Below, one piece after another: positions 55,752 through 64,000 of a stretch of DNA of 64,000 nt; the stretch's first letter is position 1, and each line of letters begins with the position of its first letter. The translations under genes and the position numbers were made by a program. The DNA lies in contig NZ_CP008896.1 of assembly GCF_000730425.1 (NCBI RefSeq), positions 1,302,001 to 1,366,000 of the forward strand. The letters are read 5' to 3'. A model generated the notes under the pieces. The model searched no databases. It was not told where the DNA came from and saw only the letters and a program-made list of their open reading frames with translations. Origin of the DNA: Pseudomonas fluorescens. GTDB lineage: Bacteria; Pseudomonadota; Gammaproteobacteria; Pseudomonadales; Pseudomonadaceae.

Positions 55752-57215
55752 ATGGAATTCACGATCCAACACTTTATCGCGCTTGCGCCGCTGCTGATTA
55801 CCAGCCTCACCGTTGTGGTGGTGATGCTGGCAATCGCCTGGCGCCGCAATCACTCACAGACGTTCCTGCTGTCGACTGCAGGCCTGAACCTGGCCTTGCT
55901 GTCGATTATCCCGGCACTCAAGGTCGCCCCGCTGGCGGTGACCCCGCTGGTCATGATCGATGACTTCGCACTGCTGTACACCGCGTTGATCCTCGTTGCG
56001 ACACTGGCCTGCGTCACCCTCGCCCATGCCTACCTCGGCGAAGGCGGCACCGGCTACCCGGGCAACCGCGAAGAGCTGTACTTGCTGATCCTGCTGGCTG
56101 CGGCCGGCGGTATCGTGCTGGTCAGCGCGCAACACCTGGCCGGTTTGTTCATCGGCCTGGAACTGCTGTCGATCCCGACCTACGGCCTGGTGGCCTACGC
56201 CTTCTTCAACAAGCGCTCCCTGGAAGCCGGCATCAAGTACATGGTGCTGTCGGCCGCCGGTTCCGCGTTCCTGTTGTTCGGTATGGCCCTGCTCTACGCC
56301 GAAGCCGGCAGCCTGAGCTTCAGCGGAATCGGCCACGCCCTGGCCGCCACCAGCATGCCTGCGCCGATTGCCCAACTGGGCCTGGCCATGATGCTGATCG
56401 GCCTGGCATTCAAGCTGTCGCTGGTACCGTTCCACCTGTGGACCCCGGACGTGTACGAAGGCGCCCCGGCGCCAGTGGCCGCGTTCCTGGCTACCGCGTC
56501 GAAGGTGGCCGTGTTTGCGGTGATGGTGCGTCTGTTCCAGATCTCCCCTGCCGCCAACACCGGCGTGCTGAGCGACGTGCTGACCGTGATCGCCATTGCG
56601 TCGATCCTGTTCGGCAACCTGCTGGCCCTGACCCAGAACAACCTCAAGCGTCTGCTGGGCTATTCATCCATCGCGCACTTCGGCTACCTGTTGATTGCCC
56701 TGGTGGCAAGCAAGGGCCTGGCGGTGGAAGCCATCGGTGTGTATCTGGTCACCTACGTGATCACCAGCCTCGGTGCGTTCGGGGTGATCACCCTGATGTC
56801 CTCGCCTTACAAAGGCCGTGACGCCGACGCCCTGTACGAATACCGCGGCCTGTTCTGGCGCCGTCCGTACCTGACCGCCGTACTGACCGTGATGATGCTG
56901 TCCCTGGCGGGTATCCCGCTGACCGCAGGTTTTATCGGCAAGTTCTACATCGTCGCTACCGGTGTGCAAGCCCACGAATGGTGGCTGGTGGCATCCCTGG
57001 TACTGGGCAGCGCCATCGGCGTGTTCTATTACCTGCGGGTGATGGTCACCCTGTACCTGATCGAGCCAAACCTGCGCCGTGTGGACGCCGAACTGCACTG
57101 GGAACAGAAAGCCGGCGGCGTGATGCTGCTGGCCATTGCCCTGCTGGCGTTCTTCCTGGGTGTCTACCCACAGCCGTTGCTCACCCTGGTGCAGCATGCG
57201 GTGATGGCGGGTTGA
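55752..57215 (+). CDS. nuoN: NADH-quinone oxidoreductase subunit N
   Basis: A 487-residue antiporter-like subunit, the last of the operon. Helix-5 Glu in [17 protein letters not shown] and Lys in [20 protein letters not shown]. It is followed by a terminator at 57241, so the complex I operon spans about 15 kb. Confidence 0.97.
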   Translation: MEFTIQHFIALAPLLITSLTVVVVMLAIAWRRNHSQTFLLSTAGLNLALLSIIPALKVAPLAVTPLVMIDDFALLYTALILVATLACVTLAHAYLGEGGTGYPGNREELYLLILLAAAGGIVLVSAQHLAGLFIGLELLSIPTYGLVAYAFFNKRSLEAGIKYMVLSAAGSAFLLFGMALLYAEAGSLSFSGIGHALAATSMPAPIAQLGLAMMLIGLAFKLSLVPFHLWTPDVYEGAPAPVAAFLATASKVAVFAVMVRLFQISPAANTGVLSDVLTVIAIASILFGNLLALTQNNLKRLLGYSSIAHFGYLLIALVASKGLAVEAIGVYLVTYVITSLGAFGVITLMSSPYKGRDADALYEYRGLFWRRPYLTAVLTVMMLSLAGIPLTAGFIGKFYIVATGVQAHEWWLVASLVLGSAIGVFYYLRVMVTLYLIEPNLRRVDAELHWEQKAGGVMLLAIALLAFFLGVYPQPLLTLVQHAVMAG

Positions 57216-57240
57216 TTACTTAGGTTCAAGCAGTAAACAG

Positions 57241-57264
57241 AACGGCACCTTTGGGTGCCGTTTT
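57241..57264 (+). terminator. rho-independent terminator after nuoN
   Basis: AACGGCACC-TTTG-GGTGCCGTTTT, 25 bp after the nuoN stop. The same 9-bp stem recurs in the facing terminator at 57408. Confidence 0.9.
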
Positions 57265-57300
57265 GCGTTTCTGGGGGGGAGATATGCGGTGCCACCACTG

Positions 57301-57392
57301 CCGCCATCGCGGGCAAGCCAGCTCCCACACTTGATCGCGTTCATTCTTTGGAATACGGCCCAATGTGGGAGCGGGCTTGCCCGCGATGGCGA
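57301..57392. repeat. REP doublet (REPIN) 5
   Basis: Inverted REP copies with a GCGGGCAAGC arm (CCATCGCGGGCAAGCCAGCT on one side, TGTGGGAGCGGGCTTGCCCG on the other). It sits between two convergent terminators. Confidence 0.88.
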
Positions 57393-57407
57393 TCGAACAG
57401 ACACCAC

Positions 57408-57436
57408 AAAAAACGGCACCTCAAGGTGCCGTTTTG
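57408..57436 (-). terminator. rho-independent terminator of the ABC transporter operon
   Basis: Read on the minus strand: AACGGCACC-TTGA-GGTGCCGTTTTTTG, 15 bp after the stop of the solute-binding protein gene. The stem is identical to that of the nuoN terminator. Confidence 0.88.
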
Positions 57437-57450
57437 CTATCCCTCCTCCC

Positions 57451-59193
57451 TCACTTACGCGCCGCCTCCCACGACTTGAGCAAGTCCGCATAGTTCACGG
57501 TTTCACCCTTGGGCTTTTCGTTCGCCAACTTCGGCTTCGGCGCACCCGGCTGGTCGAACCAGTATTGGGCATCGCGCTCGGGGTTCATCTTCGGCCCGCA
57601 GATCGGCTGCACTTTGGAGCGCTCCAGGCGCGCCATGATGGCGTCCTGGTCCTTAGCCAGGCCATCCAGCGCCTGTTGCGGGGTCTTTTCGCCGCTGGCG
57701 GCTTCCGAGATATGGCTCCACCACAGCTGGGCCAGGCGAGGATAATCCGGCACGTTGGTGCCGGTCGGTGTCCATTGCACCCGCGCCGGGCTGCGATAGA
57801 ACTCCACCAAGCCACCGAGTTTCGGCGCCAGGTCGGTCATGGCCTGGGAGTTGATGTCGGACTCGCGAATTGGCGTCAAGCCGACGATGGTTTTCTTCAA
57901 CGACACGGTTTTCGACGTGACGAACTGCGCATACAGCCAAGCCGCCAGTTTCTGCTTCTCAGGCGTGGACTTGAGGAATGTCCAGGAGCCCACGTCCTGA
58001 TACCCCAGTTTCATCCCCTCCTCCCAATACGGGCCACGTGGCGATGGCGCCATACGCCATTTCGGTGTGCCATCGGCGTTCATCACCGGCAGGCCGGGTT
58101 TGGTCATGTCGGCGGTAAAAGCGGTATACCAGAAAATCTGCTGCGCGATGTTGCCTTGGGACGGCACCGGCCCGGACTCGGAGAAGGTCATACCCGCTGC
58201 TTCCGGTGGTGCATAAGCGCGCATCCAGTCGACATACTTCTGCGTGGCAAACACGGCAGCCGGGCCATTCGTGTCGCCGCCTCGGGTCACGCTGGACCCA
58301 ACCGGGTGGCAATTCTCGACCCGAATCCCCCATTCGTCCACGGGCAAACCATTGGGCAGGCCCTTGTCGCCACCACCGGCCATGGAGAACCAGGCATCAG
58401 TAAAACGCCAGCCAAGGGATGGGTCTTTCTTGCCGTAGTCCATATGCCCGTACACGCGCTTGCCGTCGATTTCCTTGACGTCTTCGCTGAAGAACTTGGC
58501 GATATCCTCATAGGCCGACCAGTTCACCGGTACGCCCAGTTCATAGCCGTATTTCTCCTTGAACTTTGCCTTGAGGTCGGCGCGCTCGAACCAATCGGCA
58601 CGGAACCAGTACAGGTTGGCGAATTGCTGGTCGGGCAACTGATAGATCTTGCCGTCCGGCGCAGTGGTAAACGAGATACCAATGAAGTCCTTGAGGTCCA
58701 GAGTCGGCGAGGTGAAGTCCTTGCCTTCATTGGCCATCAGGTCGGTGATGGATTCGGTCTTGCCATAGCGAAAGTGCGTACCAATCAGGTCGGAATCGTT
58801 GACCCAACCGTCATAGATATTCTTGTCCGACTGCATTTGGGTCTGTAGTTTTTCCACCACGTCGCCTTCCTGCAGCAGGTCGTGGGTCAGCTTGATCCCG
58901 GTGATTTCACTGAAAGCCTTGGCCAGCACCTTGGATTCGTACTCGTGGGTGGTGAGGGTTTCCGACACCACATTGATCTTCATCCCACGAAACGGCTCAG
59001 CCGCCTTGATAAACCACTTCAACTCTTCAAGTTGCTGGGCTTCGCTGAGGGTGGACGGTTTGAACTCGCTGCCGATCCATTTTTTCGCGGCATCCTCATA
59101 GGCATCGGCCCAGGCCGCAGCACTCAGGCCACTGAGTGCCAAGACGGCGGCCAATGAAATGCTATGTCGCAGCTTATTGTTTTTATCGAACAT
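57451..59193 (-). CDS. ABC transporter solute-binding protein (glycerol-type, GlpV-like)
   Basis: A 580-residue periplasmic binding protein, much longer than the usual 400-430 of sugar-binding proteins. Signal peptide MFDKNNKLRHSISLAAVLAL with cleavage after AWA (about residue 29). Text such as YDGWVNDSDLIGTHFRYGK and VPVNWSAYEDIAKFF resembles the large binding proteins of the GlpSTPQV glycerol importer known from Rhizobium. AGGAGGT precedes the ATG. It is last in the operon after a DUF2160 gene; glycerol as substrate is inferred from the gene set, not proven. Confidence 0.85.
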   Translation of the reverse strand: MFDKNNKLRHSISLAAVLALSGLSAAAWADAYEDAAKKWIGSEFKPSTLSEAQQLEELKWFIKAAEPFRGMKINVVSETLTTHEYESKVLAKAFSEITGIKLTHDLLQEGDVVEKLQTQMQSDKNIYDGWVNDSDLIGTHFRYGKTESITDLMANEGKDFTSPTLDLKDFIGISFTTAPDGKIYQLPDQQFANLYWFRADWFERADLKAKFKEKYGYELGVPVNWSAYEDIAKFFSEDVKEIDGKRVYGHMDYGKKDPSLGWRFTDAWFSMAGGGDKGLPNGLPVDEWGIRVENCHPVGSSVTRGGDTNGPAAVFATQKYVDWMRAYAPPEAAGMTFSESGPVPSQGNIAQQIFWYTAFTADMTKPGLPVMNADGTPKWRMAPSPRGPYWEEGMKLGYQDVGSWTFLKSTPEKQKLAAWLYAQFVTSKTVSLKKTIVGLTPIRESDINSQAMTDLAPKLGGLVEFYRSPARVQWTPTGTNVPDYPRLAQLWWSHISEAASGEKTPQQALDGLAKDQDAIMARLERSKVQPICGPKMNPERDAQYWFDQPGAPKPKLANEKPKGETVNYADLLKSWEAARK

Positions 59194-59263
59194 AGAGACC
59201 TCCTGGTTGGTTTAAAACGGGGCACGTCAACGCCACCTCTCCTACAGGGGGCAGGCGATCACA

Positions 59264-59536
59264 TCAGCCCCAACGCATCACAGACAACAGCCACACCACA
59301 GACAGCGCGGACGCCACCCAGATGCTCCAGCCGGTAACGCCGATCACCAGCAGATGCAGGTAGGCGCTCCCGAGAAGACCGATAAACAAGCGATCACCAC
59401 GGGTGGTGCTGATCGGTAACAAACCGCGCCGGGGGATGCTCGGCGAGCGTAGTTCCCAGGTGGTCATGCCCGCCAGTAATAGGGCAATCGACGCAAAGAA
59501 CAGCGCAGTCGGGGTGGTCCAGGCCATCCATTCCAT
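59264..59536 (-). CDS. DUF2160 small membrane protein of the ABC transporter
   Basis: A 90-residue protein with two to three hydrophobic helices (ALFFASIALLLAGMTTW; HLLVIGVTGWSIWVASALSV). DUF2160 proteins occur almost only within this transporter type, between the permeases and the binding protein, so it is probably an accessory membrane subunit. The start is one of two adjacent ATGs; the second (59536) is better spaced from GAGGA. Confidence 0.85.
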   Translation of the reverse strand: MEWMAWTTPTALFFASIALLLAGMTTWELRSPSIPRRGLLPISTTRGDRLFIGLLGSAYLHLLVIGVTGWSIWVASALSVVWLLSVMRWG

Positions 59537-59546
59537 CATCGTTTCC

Positions 59547-60347
59547 TCAGACCCGGCCCAGGGCAAAGCCCTTGGCCACATGGTTGCGAACAAACCAGAT
59601 CACCAGCATGCCCGGCAGGATCGTCAGCACCCCGGCGGCGGCCAGCACGCCCCAGTCAATTCCGGAGGCTGACACGGTGCGGGTCATCACGGCAGCAATC
59701 GGCTTGGCATTGACGGACGTCAGCGTGCGCGCCAGCAGCAGTTCGACCCAGGAAAACATAAAGCAGAAAAACGCCGTGACACCGATCCCCGAACCAATCA
59801 GCGGGATAAAGATCTTCACAAAAAACTTCGGAAAGCTATAACCATCAATGTAGGCCGTTTCGTCGATCTCCTTGGGCACCCCGGACATAAAGCCTTCCAG
59901 GATCCACACCGCCAGCGGCACGTTAAACAGGCAATGGGCCAGGGCCACAGCGATATGGGTATCGAACAGGCCAATGGACGAATACAACTGGAAAAATGGC
60001 AACAGGAACACCGCCGGCGGTGCCATACGGTTGGTCAGCAACCAGAAGAACAGGTGCTTGTCGCCCAGGAAGCGATAGCGCGAAAACGCGTAGGCAGCCG
60101 GCAGCGCCACCGTCAGGGAAATCACTGTGTTCAGGCTCACGTAATACAGCGAGTTGAGATACCCGGTGTACCAACTGGGGTCGGTGAAGATCACCTTGTA
60201 ATTGGCCAGGGTGAAATCCTGCGGAAACAGCGTCAGGCCGCCGAGGATTTCGGTGTTGCTCTTGAAGGACATGTTCAGCAGCCAGTAGATCGGCACCAGC
60301 AGGAACAGGATGTAGATCAGCAGCGGAATAACCTTGCGCTTACTCAT
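59547..60347 (-). CDS. ABC transporter permease (MalG-type, GlpQ-like)
   Basis: A 266-residue binding-protein-dependent permease with six helices. The coupling EAA loop lies around EIDETAYIDGYSFPKFFVKI (about residues 160-180), and the N-terminus VIPLLIYILFLLVPIYWLLN is typical of MalG/UgpE-like subunits. It is 10 bp after the partner permease gene, and its end lies 10 bp before the DUF2160 start. Confidence 0.92.
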   Translation of the reverse strand: MSKRKVIPLLIYILFLLVPIYWLLNMSFKSNTEILGGLTLFPQDFTLANYKVIFTDPSWYTGYLNSLYYVSLNTVISLTVALPAAYAFSRYRFLGDKHLFFWLLTNRMAPPAVFLLPFFQLYSSIGLFDTHIAVALAHCLFNVPLAVWILEGFMSGVPKEIDETAYIDGYSFPKFFVKIFIPLIGSGIGVTAFFCFMFSWVELLLARTLTSVNAKPIAAVMTRTVSASGIDWGVLAAAGVLTILPGMLVIWFVRNHVAKGFALGRV

Positions 60348-60357
60348 GTTGGCGGCC

Positions 60358-62317
<1,960 letters not shown>

Positions 62318-62318
<1 letters not shown>

Positions 62319-63412
62319 CAGGCAACCCTCGCGACACGACGTCCGGGGGCCTGGACCAAACGGCCCTGGCCATCGAACACAAACAGTTTATGGGTCGGAA
62401 TGTAGATCCGGATCGGCGCGTCCACGTCGTACTCGTGTACCCCCGGCAGGTGCAAAACCAGCAGGAAATGCTCGCTGCGCACATGCAGGAAGGTTTCCGA
62501 GCCGCTGATCTCCGCCACTTCCACGGTCACCGCCAACTCCAGGTCATCGTCGTTACTGGGCACCAGGCTGATATGGCTGGGGCGCACGCCAAAACGGAAC
62601 TGGCCCTCGCCAATCGGCCGCAGGTCCACATTCAACGGGAAGTGCACATCGTTGGCGAAACTCACTTCATTACCGCTGATACGCCCCGGCATCAGGTTGA
62701 TCGGCGGTTCGGAAAACAGCTCGGCCGCCAGCACCGTCTGCGGTTGGTGGTAGACCTCGGCGGCCTTGCCGCTCTGGATCACCCGGCCCTCATGGAGGAT
62801 GGTCGTGGTGCCGCCCAGCGCCAGGGCTTCATTGGGCTCGGTGGTGGCATAGATGGCAATGGTATTGCGAGCCTTGAACAGCTCGCGCATTTCCTGACGC
62901 AGCTCTTCGCGCAGTTTGTAGTCCAGGTTCACCAGGGGCTCGTCAAACAGAATCAGCTCGGCATCCTTGACCAGCGCCCGGGCCATGGCCGTGCGTTGCT
63001 GCTGACCACCGGACAGCTCCAGTGGATGGCGTTGCAGGAACTTCTCGATGCGCAGCATCTTCGCGGTTTCCAGCACTTTGCTCTGGATCAGTTCGTTGGC
63101 TACCCCGGCCTGGCGCAGGGGCGAGGCGATGTTCTCGAACACCGTCATGGTGGGGTAGTTGATGAACTGCTGGTACACCATCGACACATTGCGCAAACGC
63201 ACCGGCTTGTGGGTGACGTCCACACCGTTCATCAGGATGCGACCATTGTCTGGCTTGTCCAGGCCGGCCATCAGCCGCATCAGGCTGGTCTTGCCGGACA
63301 GCGTACGGCCCAGCAACACATTGAAGGAACCGGCTTCGAAACGCAGGTTGGCATCATCGATCCAGGTCTGGCCTTCGACGACACGGGTCACATGTTCCAG
63401 GGTCAATGACAT
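62318..63412 (-). CDS. ABC transporter ATPase lacking the switch histidine (GlpS-like)
   Basis: A 364-residue MalK-type ATPase with a TOBE-like C-terminal domain. Walker A GRTLSGKT (35-42), canonical signature LSGGQ (133-137) and Walker B ELILFDE (152-158) are present. Where the switch loop should read THD it has TTE (residues 190-192), so the catalytic histidine is replaced by Thr191. The start at 63412 has AAGGG upstream; the 42-codon extension of the frame runs through the sigma-54 promoter and is not used. First gene of the transporter operon. Confidence 0.92.
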
Positions 63413-63452
63413 GACACGCCCTTTTTTATTGGAATTGTTCTCCCTGGGGCAG

Positions 63453-63468
63453 AGCGAGTTTCGTGCCA
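63453..63468 (-). promoter_or_regulatory. sigma-54 promoter of the ABC transporter operon
   Basis: Read on the minus strand: TGGCACGAAACTCGCT, matching the TGGCACG-N4-TTGCW consensus in all but one position, with the invariant GG (-24) and GC (-12) correctly spaced. Start of transcription would be near 63442, about 30 bp before the first ATPase start. A sigma-54 activator gene lies divergently at 63722. Confidence 0.8.
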
Positions 63469-63521
63469 ATGATAAAAAGTGGCTGTCTAGCAATGACTTA
63501 AGCAAAACCTGTGCGCAATGC

Positions 63522-63591
63522 TGAACAGAAATGAACATTCACAACTGAACAATTGAACAACCGCCGGGTTGACAATGAACAGTTCTGAACA
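63522..63591. promoter_or_regulatory. TGAACA repeat array, candidate activator (UAS) sites
   Basis: Six copies of TGAACA at 63522, 63532, 63546, 63554, 63576 and 63586, plus a GAACAGTTC near-palindrome (63577-63585). They lie about 55-125 bp upstream of the -24/-12 promoter, the usual distance for enhancer sites of sigma-54 activators. The regulator encoded at 63722 is the natural candidate to bind here and would also sit near its own promoter. Confidence 0.6.
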
Positions 63592-63623
63592 ACACTGAGT
63601 AAGCTCAGCAACACCGCTCCTCT

Positions 63624-63690
63624 TGTAGGAGCCGGCTTGCCGGCGATGGCGTCCGTGAAACCGCCATCGCCGGCAAGAGGCGGGCAAGGC
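63624..63690. repeat. REP-like inverted repeat 6
   Basis: GGAGCCGGCTTGCCGGCGAT and, 20 bp on, CCGCCATCGCCGGCAAGAGG: a shorter REP doublet of the GCCGGC subtype, lying just upstream of the activator gene's start region. Confidence 0.75.
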
Positions 63691-63721
63691 TCATAACAAC
63701 AATAAAAAGAAGGTCACCACC

Positions 63722-64000
63722 ATGGCCACACCTACCCCGCTGTTGCCCCACGACACCATCATCCAGGACTCCTGGCGCCGCTGTCGCGCCTTCGGCCTGG
63801 ATCACCAGAGCGCTCCCAGCTTCGATCAGCTGCCAGCGGAGGGCATCAGCCAATTGCTGGAGAGCCAGCACTCGCTGATAAACACCACCCACCAGGAAGT
63901 GTTGCCCTACTACGAGAACATCCTCAGCAACTCCAACTGCCTGATCATGCTTGCCGACAACCAGGGCCAGGTCCTGAGTTCCTGGGGCACCCAGCGCTTC
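63722..64000 (+). CDS. sigma-54-dependent activator, AcoR-like (partial, cut by window end)
   Basis: The first 93 residues only. MATPTPLLPHDTIIQDSWRR and the following helices match the N-terminal part of AcoR/GAF-type sigma-54 enhancer-binding proteins (SWRRC at the start, then ILSNSNCLIMLADNQGQVLS of the sensor domain). The AAA+ and Fis-type DNA-binding domains would lie beyond the window. AAGAAGGT precedes the ATG. It is divergent from the ABC importer that has a sigma-54 promoter, so it very probably activates it. Confidence 0.8.
   Translation, partial: MATPTPLLPHDTIIQDSWRRCRAFGLDHQSAPSFDQLPAEGISQLLESQHSLINTTHQEVLPYYENILSNSNCLIMLADNQGQVLSSWGTQRF

Overview
This window is a Pseudomonas chromosome, most likely of the P. 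fluorescens group. The evidence is the high-GC core genes, both dimeric (icd) and monomeric (idh) NADP-isocitrate dehydrogenases side by side, a fused nuoCD inside a 13-gene complex I operon, and six REP/REPIN doublets built on the GTGGGAGCGGGCTTGCTCGCG-type core seen in that group. The gene order tRNA-Ser / yccA / tusDCBE / cysG-serS-crcB-rarA-lolA-ftsK / aat-bpt-infA / clpA-clpS / cspD / icd-idh / nudJ-mnmA-hflD-purB / aceA / nuoA-N is the conserved Pseudomonas backbone.

Layout. (1) 1-4.6 kb: a decayed, lower-GC genomic island abutting the 3' end of tRNA-Ser(UGA). It holds an IS3-type transposase scrap, a frameshifted unknown gene, an intact secreted protein that looks like a cholera-toxin-A-type ADP-ribosyltransferase, a small membrane protein, a truncated cytosine methylase, a TonB-domain lipoprotein, a DUF4224 gene and the first 16 codons of a phage integrase. 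(2) 4.8-9.1 kb: yccA, the tRNA 2-thiolation relay tusDCBE with a ybiB-like gene, and a glutathionyl-hydroquinone reductase. (3) 9.1-16.6 kb, minus strand: ftsK, lolA, rarA, crcB, serS, cysG. (4) 17.1-21.8 kb: the bacterial N-degron pathway (aat, bpt, clpS, clpA) with infA. (5) 22.0-26.4 kb: cspD, and icd and idh divergent from each other. (6) 26.4-33.2 kb: an accessory, lower-GC minus-strand cluster (EamA exporter, cupin, CoA-transferase, FAD/NAD(P)-binding protein, LysR regulator). Its FAD gene is cut by an IS5-family element with a CTAA target duplication. (7) 33.4-39.8 kb: nudJ, mnmA, hflD, purB, roxA, a GNAT and a secretin-N-like protein. (8) 40.3-57.2 kb: aceA and nuoABCDEFGHIJKLMN. (9) 57.4-64 kb: a glycerol-type (GlpSTPQV-like) ABC importer with a DUF2160 protein. 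It is preceded by a sigma-54 promoter and an array of TGAACA repeats, and is divergent from the start of an AcoR-like sigma-54 activator.

How it works together. The core genes cover carbon flux at the isocitrate node (icd, idh, aceA) feeding NADH to complex I, tRNA modification and charging, N-degron proteolysis and chromosome segregation. The parts most worth attention are the candidate secreted ADP-ribosyltransferase in the tRNA-Ser island, the IS-disrupted metabolic cluster, and the ABC importer, whose two ATPases appear to make one canonical and one degenerate ATP site. I saw no CRISPR array, no rRNA and no intact prophage.
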